A stretch of DNA of 64,000 nucleotides from Hyperoodon ampullatus (lineage: Eukaryota > Chordata > Mammalia > Artiodactyla > Ziphiidae), in assembly GCA_949752795.1 (NCBI GenBank), contig OX457056.1:203547654-203611653 (forward strand), written 5' to 3'. The notes below the pieces were generated by a model. The model was not told where the DNA came from, did not search any database, and was given only the letters and a program-made list of their open reading frames with translations. A program made the translations under genes and the position numbers. Below are positions 34,601 to 40,300 of the stretch, piece after piece (position 1 is the first letter of the stretch; the number at the start of each line of letters is the position of its first letter).

Positions 34601-35426
34601 AGCAGCTCCCAGAACCCCAGTTCTCTTACTCTGTCTGGAAAAACGGCTTTGACATGACATGTCCTATGACATTCACTTTTCCAGTTTCTTTTCTGCCTCA
34701 GCGGCTAGCCTCTGGTCTGGCTGGAACCTTGGGTGGGAGGTAGGCTAGCCCCAGGCCTGGGAATCAGGAGACTTGGGTTTTCCTCATAATTAATGCTGAG
34801 CCTGGCTCTCTTGGTAGAGAGTGTTCACAGGCATGATCTCACTGATCACCGCCAGCATCCCCCCAAGGCAGGGAGGATTAGAGACCGGTGGTGGACTTCG
34901 GTCCAGAAAGAACTGATGCCTCACCCAAGCCCATCAGTGAGTTTTAAGCAGAGCTTTCCTCACAGAGCCACACCTCATTGCCTGTCCCCATCCCATTAGC
35001 TTTGTCCTGATTCACTGTGTGACTTCAGGCCAGTAAGTCCTTTAACATCTCTGTTCCTCTGGAAAGTGAGGGTGGTGTTCTCCCTCTCCACAGACATGAT
35101 GGGAGTTTATAAAGGGAATAAAAATAAAGGTAGAAGTGGGAGTGCTGGATAACAGAGGGCCTAGCTCCAGAGCCTTAGAGCAGGTGGGTGAAGGCTAGCT
35201 AGGAATCGTGTGGCCGGGGACCAAGAGGCAGACACTGGCTGCTCTCCCTCCCAGGGACATCTTCGAGCGGGTCATTCACCTGAGCCTGGCCCCCAAGCGA
35301 ATGAAGTTCTTCTTCAAGCGCTACCTGGACTACGAGAAGCAACACGGCACCGAGAAGGACGTGCAGGCGGTAAAGGCGAAGGCCCTGGAATACGTGGAGG
35401 CTAAGAGCTCCATGTGGGAGGACTAG
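870..35426 (+). CDS. PDCD11: PDCD11 (RRP5 homologue), 3' part of gene, 31 coding exons
   Basis: PDCD11 is the mammalian RRP5, a nucleolar scaffold that binds pre-rRNA and is needed for early cleavages giving 18S and for 5.8S/ITS1 processing. The 31 exons are 870-993, 1493-1674, 6097-6204, 7311-7517, 8172-8296, 8452-8512, 9154-9300, 10656-10907, 11458-11592, 12095-12289, 13248-13418, 14167-14386, 15190-15339, 15761-15876, 17325-17866, 18755-18817, 23650-23758, 25276-25365, 25557-25659, 26093-26270, 28636-28692, 29166-29288, 29849-29971, 30352-30658, 30856-30972, 31659-31808, 32027-32277, 32973-33141, 33703-33856, 34353-34518 and 35255-35426. They join without a phase conflict into 5,067 coding bases ending in TAG. 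Serial S1 repeats are followed by a Lys/Glu-rich linker and HAT (half-a-TPR) repeats. The N-terminus (about 187 residues, probably five exons) is upstream. No inactivating change was seen. Confidence 0.96.
1493..1674 (+). CDS. PDCD11: PDCD11 window exon 2
   Basis: The acceptor is gacttgcag and the donor is gtaagcc; the exon ends in phase 0. It completes the previous S1 repeat ([20 protein letters not shown]) and starts the next one ([13 protein letters not shown]). Confidence 0.93.
2745..3230 (-). mobile_element. LTR-like relic in PDCD11 intron
   Basis: Sequence such as GAAGACTCACACCATCAGCA, GCAAAATCAGCAAAGGGAAA and CCTCCAGCAGCAGGTTATGA resembles an old retroviral LTR, with a minus-strand AATAAATCAC. 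Family not assigned. No coding remnants. Confidence 0.4.
3570..4460 (-). mobile_element. Old L1 fragment in PDCD11 intron
   Basis: Antisense L1: GTTGAGATATAATTCACATA near the 3' end, then TTTTTATGGCTGAATAATAC and GGGTCATATGGTAACTCTGT from the end of ORF2. No open frame. Confidence 0.85.
4494..4700 (+). mobile_element. CHR-type SINE, left arm of an inverted pair
   Basis: GGGCTTCCCTGGTGGCGCAG start, B-box GGTTCATGCCCC, then an A tail and (TAAA)n to about 4725. Confidence 0.93.
4746..5007 (-). mobile_element. CHR-type SINE, right arm of an inverted pair
   Basis: Starts GGCTGTGTTGGGTCTTCGTT, ends CCACCAGGGAAGCCC. It faces the copy at 4494-4700 tail to tail across about 50 A/T bases, so the transcript can fold into a long hairpin. 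Confidence 0.93.
6097..6204 (+). CDS. PDCD11: PDCD11 window exon 3
   Basis: The acceptor is atttctag and the donor is gtaagaa; the exon is 36 whole codons. It reads [20 protein letters not shown] then [16 protein letters not shown], the S1 segment that follows LVVKAQVQK. It lies after a 4.4 kb intron filled with repeats. Confidence 0.92.
7311..7517 (+). CDS. PDCD11: PDCD11 window exon 4
   Basis: The acceptor is cttgtctag and the donor is gtaagga; the exon is 69 whole codons. It reads [20 protein letters not shown] and ends [14 protein letters not shown], the end of one S1 repeat and the start of the next. Confidence 0.92.
8172..8296 (+). CDS. PDCD11: PDCD11 window exon 5
   Basis: The acceptor is actttgtag and the donor is gtaagtc; two bases are left over. 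It reads [20 protein letters not shown] then [20 protein letters not shown], the second half of an S1 repeat. Confidence 0.92.
8452..8512 (+). CDS. PDCD11: PDCD11 window exon 6
   Basis: A short exon with acceptor tgttctag and donor gtaagat. It reads [20 protein letters not shown] and leads into the next S1 repeat. Confidence 0.9.
9154..9300 (+). CDS. PDCD11: PDCD11 window exon 7
   Basis: The acceptor is ttttcctag and the donor is gtgagcc; the exon is 49 whole codons. It reads [20 protein letters not shown] then [11 protein letters not shown], the core of an S1 fold. Confidence 0.93.
9635..9835. repeat. MIR relic
   Basis: TTGCTGTGCTAGGCACATCG, then CCTCATTTTGCAGATGGGGA, then GAGTCACACAGCTAATAAAT: the MIR core in order. 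Lies in a PDCD11 intron. Confidence 0.8.
10656..10907 (+). CDS. PDCD11: PDCD11 window exon 8
   Basis: The acceptor is tccctag and the donor is gtaaccc; the exon is 84 whole codons. It reads [19 protein letters not shown], then a new S1 repeat with [20 protein letters not shown]. Confidence 0.94.
11458..11592 (+). CDS. PDCD11: PDCD11 window exon 9
   Basis: The acceptor is tctcaccag and the donor is gtacctg; the exon is 45 whole codons. It reads [20 protein letters not shown], the last strands of an S1 repeat, and then a basic linker [14 protein letters not shown]. Confidence 0.93.
12095..12289 (+). CDS. PDCD11: PDCD11 window exon 10, upstream of a U12-type intron
   Basis: The acceptor is cctgagtag. 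The exon reads [20 protein letters not shown] and ends [10 protein letters not shown]. The donor after GTT is gtatccttta, which matches the minor-class 5' splice site. A strong-looking U2 donor (gtgagg at 12276) lies 14 bases inside the exon but would break the frame. Confidence 0.92.
12290..13247 (+). other. PDCD11: U12-type (minor spliceosome) intron of PDCD11
   Basis: The 5' splice site is GTATCCTTT, the U11/U12 snRNA target. The sequence TTCCTTGAC at 13226-13234 matches the U12 branch-point consensus TTCCTTRAY, with its adenosine 14 bases before the AG at 13246-13247. Splicing here joins GTT to CTCCTTTGCAGG and gives the expected V-L-L-C-R-K of the S1 repeat in frame. A U2-like acceptor (ctttgcag, ending 13258) lies only 11 bases further on and would shift the frame to a stop at 13397-13399. 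Confidence 0.88.
13248..13418 (+). CDS. PDCD11: PDCD11 window exon 11
   Basis: The exon starts at the U12 acceptor ccactag rather than at the tempting ctttgcag 11 bases later. It is 57 whole codons with donor gtaagtt. It begins [20 protein letters not shown] and contains the textbook S1 opening [20 protein letters not shown]. Confidence 0.9.
13660..13800. repeat. MIR/L2-like relic
   Basis: GATCCTAGCGATCCCGTAGT, then AACTGACACCCAGAGCGGGG. An old, diverged copy in a PDCD11 intron. Confidence 0.45.
14167..14386 (+). CDS. PDCD11: PDCD11 window exon 12
   Basis: The acceptor is cccctttag and the donor is gtggggg; one base is left over. It reads [20 protein letters not shown] then [20 protein letters not shown], the closing half of an S1 repeat, and ends GVRSLMSNR. 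Confidence 0.93.
15190..15339 (+). CDS. PDCD11: PDCD11 window exon 13
   Basis: The acceptor is ctctggcag and the donor is gtgagtg. It reads [20 protein letters not shown] then [20 protein letters not shown], a diverged S1 repeat. Confidence 0.92.
15761..15876 (+). CDS. PDCD11: PDCD11 window exon 14
   Basis: The acceptor is gcactgcag and the donor is gtaagct; the exon ends in phase 0. It reads [20 protein letters not shown] then [19 protein letters not shown]. Confidence 0.92.
16036..16145 (-). mobile_element. tRNA-derived SINE (older CHR-type) with TSD
   Basis: GGCCGAGCCATGCGGCTTGC to CTCCAGGGAATTC. The direct repeat CCCTGGTGTGCTTGTT flanks it (16020-16035 and 16148-16163). Confidence 0.88.
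17325..17866 (+). CDS. PDCD11: PDCD11 window exon 15, the largest exon
   Basis: A 542-base exon with acceptor gttttccag and donor gtatgga. It starts [20 protein letters not shown], passes an acidic stretch ([15 protein letters not shown]), and carries a full S1 opening, [20 protein letters not shown], with [10 protein letters not shown]. It ends [12 protein letters not shown] plus two bases. Confidence 0.95.
18035..18310. repeat. MIR relic
   Basis: GATTTAGAGTCAGATCTGGG, then TACTCAGCCCTCTGAGTTTT and GGCCATTGCAAAGATTGGAA: MIR order, in the PDCD11 4.8 kb-intron neighbourhood. Confidence 0.75.
18755..18817 (+). CDS. PDCD11: PDCD11 window exon 16
   Basis: A 63-base exon with acceptor tttctccag and donor gtgaggg. 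It reads [20 protein letters not shown] with split codons at both ends. It is followed by the longest intron of the gene here (4.8 kb). Confidence 0.92.
20705..22305. mobile_element. Nested repeats: old element split by two L1 insertions
   Basis: An old interspersed repeat (20720-20880 and 22133-22305, the latter with CACCCTAACGACCTCATTTT) is interrupted by an antisense L1 (about 20885-22130). That L1 is itself interrupted by a sense L1 3' end at about 20945-21290 (ACACTACCCAACGTAAGGCA, ending AATAAAGATGTAAAAAAA). All are fragments within a PDCD11 intron. Confidence 0.65.
22540..22985 (-). mobile_element. Old L1-like fragment
   Basis: CTGTGCTTAATATTCTGCAG, then AGTGAACATCCTTGAACTCG and GGTGGAATTGCTGGGTGTGT suggest a diverged antisense L1/ORF2 end. 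Confidence 0.5.
22575..22614. repeat. (AC)n(AT)n microsatellite
   Basis: An (AC)8-like run followed by an (AT)11-like run. A smaller AT-rich run lies at 22350-22380. Confidence 0.9.
23650..23758 (+). CDS. PDCD11: PDCD11 window exon 17
   Basis: The acceptor is tgcaaccag and the donor is gtgagta; the exon ends in phase 0. It reads [20 protein letters not shown] then [16 protein letters not shown], the start of another S1 repeat. Confidence 0.92.
24530..24880. repeat. L2-like relic
   Basis: CAACCCTTCAAGGTCCAGCA and GACTGTAATCTCTTTGAAGG then CACAGTGGCTGCTTGATACA follow the L2 3' end pattern. In a PDCD11 intron. Confidence 0.6.
25276..25365 (+). CDS. PDCD11: PDCD11 window exon 18
   Basis: The acceptor has a long T/C tract ending ccccag and the donor is gtcagtg; the exon is 30 whole codons. 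It reads [20 protein letters not shown] then [10 protein letters not shown]. Confidence 0.92.
25557..25659 (+). CDS. PDCD11: PDCD11 window exon 19
   Basis: The acceptor is cccttccag and the donor is gtgtggt. It reads [20 protein letters not shown] then [14 protein letters not shown], the last strands of an S1 repeat. Confidence 0.92.
26093..26270 (+). CDS. PDCD11: PDCD11 window exon 20
   Basis: The acceptor is tcctgccag and the donor is gtaggct. It reads [20 protein letters not shown] then [20 protein letters not shown], an S1 repeat, and ends TPQKIVR across the junction. Confidence 0.93.
26330..27085 (-). mobile_element. Old L1-like fragment
   Basis: ATTCCTAGGAGTAAAATTGA, GGGTCAAACAATGTTATACA and CACACCCCTGTCAGCACTGG resemble a very diverged antisense L1 ORF2 end. 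In a PDCD11 intron. Confidence 0.55.
27541..27871 (+). mobile_element. CHR-type SINE, long form, with TSD
   Basis: Starts GGCTTCCCTGGTGGCGCAGT and runs to ACGAAGACCCAACACAGCAT, then (TTAA)n and (AATA)n tails. AACATTATTG flanks it at 27531-27540 and 27872-27881. Sense orientation in a PDCD11 intron. Confidence 0.93.
28425..28520. repeat. MIR fragment
   Basis: GTAAACTGAGGCCTAGAGAG with GTCCCTCAGCAGGCTGTCAG is the conserved middle of MIR. Upstream of PDCD11 window exon 21. Confidence 0.6.
28636..28692 (+). CDS. PDCD11: PDCD11 window exon 21
   Basis: A 57-base exon with acceptor cactccag and donor gtgagtg. It reads [18 protein letters not shown], the final strand of the S1 repeat begun in the previous exon. 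Confidence 0.9.
29166..29288 (+). CDS. PDCD11: PDCD11 window exon 22
   Basis: The acceptor is cctttag and the donor is gtgagtg. It reads [20 protein letters not shown] then [20 protein letters not shown], the opening of the last S1 repeat. Confidence 0.92.
29849..29971 (+). CDS. PDCD11: PDCD11 window exon 23
   Basis: The acceptor is cctgtcag and the donor is gtaggtg. It reads [20 protein letters not shown] then [12 protein letters not shown], continuing the last S1 repeat. Confidence 0.92.
30352..30658 (+). CDS. PDCD11: PDCD11 window exon 24 (charged linker)
   Basis: The acceptor is ctgtcgtag and the donor is gtagggc; the exon ends in phase 0. After [20 protein letters not shown] it becomes a low-complexity Glu/Lys/Arg-rich stretch (KEEREERK-like) with basic, nuclear-localisation-like clusters. 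This is the fast-diverging hinge between the S1 and HAT parts. Confidence 0.92.
30856..30972 (+). CDS. PDCD11: PDCD11 window exon 25 (charged linker)
   Basis: The acceptor is catgccag and the donor is gtgagtg; the exon is 39 whole codons. It reads [20 protein letters not shown] then [19 protein letters not shown] is the conserved anchor. Confidence 0.9.
31659..31808 (+). CDS. PDCD11: PDCD11 window exon 26
   Basis: The acceptor is tcctccag and the donor is gtgccgt; the exon is 50 whole codons. It reads [20 protein letters not shown] then a Ser/Asp/Glu-rich tract [15 protein letters not shown] that contains casein kinase 2-like sites. Confidence 0.91.
32027..32277 (+). CDS. PDCD11: PDCD11 window exon 27 (start of HAT repeats)
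   Basis: The acceptor is the tandem CAG-CAG, so the exon may start at 32027 or 32030. The donor is gtctcgg. A Lys-rich segment leads to [20 protein letters not shown] and the first HAT repeat ([20 protein letters not shown]). Confidence 0.94.
32973..33141 (+). CDS. PDCD11: PDCD11 window exon 28 (HAT)
   Basis: The acceptor is tccctccag and the donor is gtaggag; the exon ends in phase 0. It reads [20 protein letters not shown] then [20 protein letters not shown], a HAT helix pair with the W-x-x-x-x-x-L-E pattern. Confidence 0.94.
33703..33856 (+). CDS. PDCD11: PDCD11 window exon 29 (HAT)
   Basis: The acceptor is ttcccacag and the donor is gtgagtg; one base is left over. It reads [20 protein letters not shown] then [20 protein letters not shown]. 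Confidence 0.94.
34353..34518 (+). CDS. PDCD11: PDCD11 window exon 30 (HAT)
   Basis: The acceptor is ctccttgcag and the donor is gtgagag. It reads [20 protein letters not shown] then [20 protein letters not shown], the best-conserved HAT repeat. Confidence 0.95.
35255..35426 (+). CDS. PDCD11: PDCD11 window exon 31, terminal exon with stop
   Basis: The acceptor is cctcccag. It reads [20 protein letters not shown] then [16 protein letters not shown] and ends EAKSSMWED with TAG at 35424-35426. The final HAT repeat and the C-terminus match the mammalian protein. Confidence 0.95.
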
Positions 35427-35600
35427 TGGCCAGCTGGCTCCAAGGACACTGGTGGCAGTGGGCCAGCCAGGCCGACCCTCAGGCGCCTGGGCAGTTGAGA
35501 AACTGTGTTGCCTGAGGACTCTGTTTAAGTGTTGCTTTTTCTGCAGCATAGGGTAATCCTGTCAAGATAAAAAAGGATTTAAGATTTCTCATAATTCCTT
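35427..35600 (+). other. PDCD11: PDCD11 3' UTR with possible poly(A) signal
   Basis: After the stop codon there is a short G/C-rich trailer. AGATAAAA at 35565-35572 contains GATAAA, a minor variant of the poly(A) hexamer, and a T-rich stretch follows. No AATAAA occurs on the + strand until 36816, so the exact 3' end is uncertain. Confidence 0.4.
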
Positions 35601-35621
35601 TTTGCTTGTTTTAGGAACCAA

Positions 35622-35627
35622 TTTATT
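35622..35627 (-). promoter_or_regulatory. CALHM2: AATAAA on the minus strand, possible CALHM2 poly(A) signal
   Basis: TTTATT on the + strand is the first canonical AATAAA on the - strand that I found downstream of the CALHM2 stop, about 1.87 kb beyond it. If used, the two convergent genes would end within about 100 bases of each other. This is inference from position only. Confidence 0.3.
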
Positions 35628-36788
35628 TCATCTTTTTCCTTTTCTGGGGCTGATCAGTGGTTGCAGGCAGTAGGCTCCTGGGCTCCCAGAAAAGCTGAGA
35701 GTCTCTCCTTCATGGGAGGTCCCCGGGGAGCAGGAATGGAGGGCCGACTCCCAGGGACTCTGTGGTCAGGATCCCACTTTGGCCCTGGCAGGCTCTTGGT
35801 CCAGCTAGTGGGGGTCAGCAGGGTCCGGGAAGCGGGTCGCTTTCCTAGATCGCAGAGTCTCTGAGCATTCCCTCAGCCTCAGCTCAGCTAGTACCTCGTG
35901 CCCCTTTGTGGAGGCTGTGAGGCTGGGATGTAGATCCAAGTGCTGTGTGGCTTTGGGAGAGCTGCACAGTTTCTCTGGCTCCCTGTAGCTCCCCTGAGGA
36001 GAGCTTGCTGGGCGGAGGGCCTCGACTGACTTTGCTGGTTGTTCCTTGATTCCTGAGAGAGAAGGGGACATGACGGGCCCGCTCTACCCCCACCTCCCTG
36101 TAAAGTTCCCAGAAAGACTGTCTCTCCTCCTCCTTGATAAGTAATAATCCTGTATGTTCTAGAGTTCCTCGAGGCCAGCACACACCCAGCTAGTTGTTGA
36201 AGCCAGTTCATTTTCGGCTTGGTCTTAAGGGAATTAAAGTTTTCTTGGGCAGAGCTTTAAATGTCCTGAGAGCTGGAGAGCTTTTCCGTGGGAAGTGACT
36301 GAGTCATATGCCAGGAAGCAGGACAGGGACAAGGGAGAGAGCATCAGAGATTTTAGAGGTGGTGGAGGGGCTCAGGCAGGGGCGGGCATGGGAGGGAGGC
36401 AGAGCAGGGCTTGGCCTGGTTCTTGGTCACTAGCTCTAGGTTACGAGAGCTAGACTGCCCTACTGAGTGCAAGGGCGGGACCTGCTGACTCATGAAATTT
36501 TAGCCGAGCTTCCCTCTGAGGAAGGCCGGGTTCCATCTGTTTCCCAGATCAAATCAGAAAACTGAACCCAGTTAAGGCGTCATCAATCCCAGGGCCTTCC
36601 TGTGTGGGGGAACACCTGGCTCTCCCTGTGCCCCAGCCTTCCCTTCCATCCATTTCAGTCTTGCCCAGAGTCTCTGTCCTCTTCCCTCCCCAGGAATGGG
36701 ATTTGGGCCCATCCCCATGACCTCCAGCCTGCTGTGGCATGGCCCATCCAATCGTGCAGACACCAAGCTAGTCCTTTATACTAAGAAA

Positions 36789-36900
36789 AACTTTATATAT
36801 CAAAAATTTATAGAAAATAAAGCTAGAGGCATACATTGGGGACTGAACTTTATATCAAAAATTTATAGAAAATAAAGCTAGAGGCGTACATTGGGGGCTG
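36789..36900. repeat. Two-copy tandem duplication (57 + 55 bases)
   Basis: Copy 1 (36789-36845) and copy 2 (36846-36900) are nearly identical, both starting AACTTTATAT and ending with CTG. They differ by a TA dinucleotide, one A/G change and one more base near the end. Each copy has AATAAA on the + strand (36816-36821 and 36871-36876). It lies between the convergent PDCD11 and CALHM2 genes, probably in the CALHM2 3' UTR. Confidence 0.85.
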
Positions 36901-37298
36901 CTTCCCAGGTGAGCAGCACCGGGCCAGGTGTCCATATGCAGTTACACACAACGTTCCACACAGGAGCCTGCTGGTGAGTTTCACCGTCACCTGGCTCTGC
37001 TGTCCGGGGCTTCGCAGACCGGTGGGACTGGGTCCTACCAGTCGAAGGTCATCCACATCATAGTTAATTAAGGACCAGTTCCAGGAAAGGGTCTTTTCTC
37101 CAAAGCTGTTGACCATGTGGCTGGTGGCAACAGGAGAGGGAATTTCTTCGGGTATGAGAGAGAGCCTTCCTGCCAGAGCTGACCGCGTTGTCTACTGGCT
37201 CTCACATCTGTTCCCCAGTTTTACTTTGTGTTCCTTCTTCCTAGCCTGTTTTCCCCAAAAGCTATGGTTAAAAAAAAAAAAAAAAAATTCCCCTCTGG

Positions 37299-37408
37299 GG
37301 AATTCCCTAGCAGTCAGGTAGTTGGGACTCCGCGCTTTCACTGCTGAGGGTGCAGGTTCAGTCCCTGGTTGGGGAACTAAGATCCCACAAGCGCCCCCCA
37401 CAAAAAAC
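37299..37408 (+). mobile_element. tRNA-derived SINE (older CHR-type), with TSD
   Basis: The body starts GGGAATTCCCTAGCAGTCAG and has the tRNA-like B-box region GGTTCAGTCCC. It is flanked by the 13-base direct repeat AATTCCCCTCTGG at 37286-37298 and 37409-37421. An A-run precedes it. It sits downstream of the CALHM2 coding region. Confidence 0.85.
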
Positions 37409-37497
37409 AATTCCCCTCTGGTGCTGATGTAAACAGGCCATGGGGTTCTGTTTGGGACCAAGTAGTGTCATTGGCAAAGAGTGTGGGAACAGGACTC

Positions 37498-37914
37498 TTA
37501 GGAGGCGAGCAGGACCATCTCTGTGTTGTCTTGGGCCGCGCCGTTGCCCACCAGACCCTGGGCCCACTTGTGCAGGCGGCTGTAGAGTGGAAGGCCCTGG
37601 TTCTCGCGGTACAAATAGACACCGGTGATGGCGTTCCACTGTGGCCGTGGCTGTGTGCCTTCCACCGGGAACTTGGCAACCAGCTGCTCGTCATCCTCGT
37701 TGAGTGCCACGAAGCCGAAGAAGCGGCGCACGTTGTTGGCAGCCAGCACCCGCGAGTGCACCTCGGCCGTGCGCTGGAAGAGCTGGTCCTCGTTGGCCCG
37801 GTACTGCGCCCAGTAGGCCTCCTGGCGGTAGCTGAGTGGTGAGCAGTAGTGCTTGAGGCACTTGGTCAGGAACACCAGGATGGCCACCACACCGATGAGC
37901 AGCCACCCGAAGAG
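37498..37914 (-). CDS. CALHM2: CALHM2 coding exon 2
   Basis: The acceptor ctggccag precedes CTCTTCGGG. The exon reads LFGWLLIGVVAILVFLTKCL (TM4) followed by the cytoplasmic helical domain, and ends EMVLLAS with TAA at 37498-37500. Confidence 0.95.
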   Translation of the reverse strand, partial: LFGWLLIGVVAILVFLTKCLKHYCSPLSYRQEAYWAQYRANEDQLFQRTAEVHSRVLAANNVRRFFGFVALNEDDEQLVAKFPVEGTQPRPQWNAITGVYLYRENQGLPLYSRLHKWAQGLVGNGAAQDNTEMVLLAS

Positions 37915-39807
37915 CTGGCCAGAGAAAGGGTGGGGTTGAGGGCAGGCAAGGAGCTGCCTGGACCGCCAACGCCCCCGTAAGAAGTAGCGGGAGCTGGTCA
38001 GGGCGTGTGGGCTGGGCTGAACCTGATGTCACAACCCCCTGAGAGCTGGTTCTGTCACTTCCCTGGCCGCAGATTCTGTTCCTCTAAGGGCGGCAGGCCC
38101 TTCTGACTGTAATTCCTCCTCTTTGCCCTCACTCCCTTGAGCTCCGCCATCTCTGTACTTAGACTTAGCCTCCTGCAATTTCAGCTGCCATTCCTGCAGC
38201 CCCAAGGGCCCCCTCCACATCATCTGAGCCCACCAAAATCCAGCTCAATCTACCAGGCTCAGCCCAGATACCACTTCCAGGAAGCCTTCAAAAATCCCTT
38301 CTGGGAGCAATTTTGCCTTCCCTGAGTCCTCATGGCCTGGTTCCTCTTATATCATCATTCTCTGCCTTGTTTTGAAATTACCCATGTGCTTATCTCGTTT
38401 GGCTGTGAGCCTGTTGAGGGCTAGGACAGTCAAGGTCATCTTTGTTTCCCCATTTAAGCCTGTACAGAGAGCTGTGGGCATTTGAGCATCATCAAATACA
38501 TTTTATTTCTCTCTGTCTACCACCTTCCATCTCCTTTGGTGCTGTCTCCAGCCCTGCTTCTACTTGTGTTTCTTCTGTACCCAAGAGGAGCCCCTTAGAA
38601 AATCTTTGCTCTTTCCTAGCTCTCCCTCATGCCCTGCTTCTCTTAAGTGAATACTTCAGCTGTTTTTCTGCTTCTGCCCAGGTCTCTGCCCTTGTCCTCT
38701 CTCCCTGACAACTCCGCTCCTTCAGAACTAAGCCAAGGCTGAGGCTAGGATCAGGGCAGCAGCTGCTGCCTCCCGACTGGACACCCTTTCCTGTCTCAAG
38801 GGGTTCGCCTCCTGTCAGCAATGCCTGAGGCTGACTCAGTGCTGGACAGGGGCCTTTCCTGGTATAGGAGCATGCTCATCCCTTGAGCCAGCCACACTCC
38901 ACTGTCAGCTCACGGTCGACAGCAAATATTTCATAAGATGGCAGGGGTTCGTGCTCAATCTGGCTGGAGCAAAGGGCTTACTCTGTGACTGGGATCAAGG
39001 CTTGGTCTGAGCAAGAAGAACATTCCTTTAATGTTTAAAACTCTCTTATTGGGGATGGCATTCACCCTTGCCCCACCAAGCGCTGACCCATAGTTACCCA
39101 ACTCTGATGCCCGACGCTGATAATCTAGTGACTTCCTGGAGAGCTCAGCCCCTGAGGACTGACTCCAGCGTTAATATGGGTCATCCCAGCACCTCCCCAC
39201 CAGCCACCGCGTAGGAGAGAAGGAAGAGGAGCTTCCTTTGGCACAGGCTCACCTGGGACTCGTACTTGAGCCTGCGGCTGACCTCTTCCTGGAAACCCGA
39301 CAGGTGGGCAGGGCCCTCCCCACATGGGAACCGGGCCAGGATTTCTGTGGCCTGGGCCAGTGGGAAACTGTCTTCCCCAGCTGTGAGCGAAGAGGGGTCC
39401 ACGAATTCGCTGAGAGCACAGACATAGGCCTCACCGCGCAGCAGAGAGATGACAGACCAGGTGATGGGGGCCACGGCTGCGCGGCCCACAGTGGAGCTTA
39501 GAAGGAGGAAGTTGGGGGCCGCTGAGCAGTTCTTGGTCCTCCGGTACTGGCACTCGGCAACCAGGTTCCAGGTGTGGTTGTTGAGGATGACGCCGATGAG
39601 GAAGAGCACCAGGGCGGGCACACCGATGGCTGTCAGCCCGTACAGGTAGTTCCGCGCTGGTGAGCAAGGGCAGTGGAACGCCACCACACTGAACAGCTCC
39701 TGGCTGCCCACCGTGCCCAGTGCCACCAGCCCGTTGAAAATCATCACATCCTTGCTCTTGAAGAAGAGTGATAGGAAGCGGAAGTTCTCTGCGATCAGGG
39801 CTGCCAT
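37498..39807 (-). CDS. CALHM2: CALHM2, calcium homeostasis modulator 2, intact
   Basis: CALHM2 (FAM26B) is a large-pore, four-transmembrane plasma-membrane channel reported to release ATP and to act in microglia and astrocytes. Two coding exons: 39253-39807 (185 codons) and 37498-37914 (138 codons plus stop), joined CAG to CTC in phase 0, total 323 residues, the same length as the human protein. The start is MAALIAENFRFLSLFF. The extracellular Cys-x-Cys of the family is present (FHCPCSP, about residues 40-46), with further conserved cysteines in KNCSAAP and CGEG. TM1 lies around MIFNGLVALGTVG and TM2 around GVPALVLFLIGVIL. The C-terminal helices include YWAQYRANEDQLFQRTAEVH. There are no frameshifts or early stops, in contrast with the two family members next to it. 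Confidence 0.96.
37915..39252 (-). other. CALHM2: CALHM2 intron
   Basis: A GT-AG intron of about 1.3 kb. The stretch around 38200-38440 resembles an L2 3' region (GGAAGCCTTC, then GTGAGCCTGTTGAGGGCTAGG). Nothing else was recognised. Confidence 0.7.
39253..39807 (-). CDS. CALHM2: CALHM2 coding exon 1
   Basis: The ATG at 39805-39807 opens a 185-codon exon that ends EEVSRRLKYESQ at the donor gtgagcc (39252 downwards). It holds TM1-TM3 and the extracellular cysteines. Confidence 0.95.
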
Positions 39808-40104
39808 GGGGACGGGTCAGCTGGGGGACCGATGGCAAGGGTGGAGGCAGGAGGAGACTGGGATGGTGGCTCCTGGTGGGACTAGGAAAGTGCACAGGCT
39901 ACGGGCCCCTGAAGGCAGGGCACAGTCTTGCCATTTGATCCCTTGCAGTGGCTGGCCTGGTGCTTCCTGTGGGACTGTAGATGACTGATCAGTATTTGCC
40001 TCTAAAAACAGGGATCGAGGGGATCTTGTCAAGTCAGGCTGGTGAGAAAGGAAGGAGACTCGGGGAGCCCCAGGGCCTGGGTGGAGTGAGAATAGGCACT
40101 GTTC

Positions 40105-40300
40105 ACTGAGCTCTTACTATATCGGGCGCTTTACATCCCTCATTGCCCATCGTCAAGATCCTGCACTGAGCTCTGATATCCCAGTGCGCGTAGGGAAGGT
40201 GGAGGCTTCCTTGGGGTGAGTGCTTATCAGGCTCACATATGAATGGCAGAGCTGAGATTCAAGCTCAGCTCTATCTGCCTCAGACACTTAGGTTCTTGTC
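40105..40300. repeat. MIR-like SINE relic
   Basis: Shows the MIR pattern of size range, calendar-like CTGAGCTCTTACTATATCGG and a trailing segment ATGGCAGAGCTGAGATTCAA. An ancient, diverged copy. Confidence 0.5.

Larger units (their letters stand above)
35601..37497. other. Region between PDCD11 and CALHM2 stop codons
   Basis: Apart from the possible signals, the 112-base tandem duplication and the SINE at 37299-37408, I see no coding signal here. It is probably the CALHM2 3' UTR and spacer. Confidence 0.5.
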
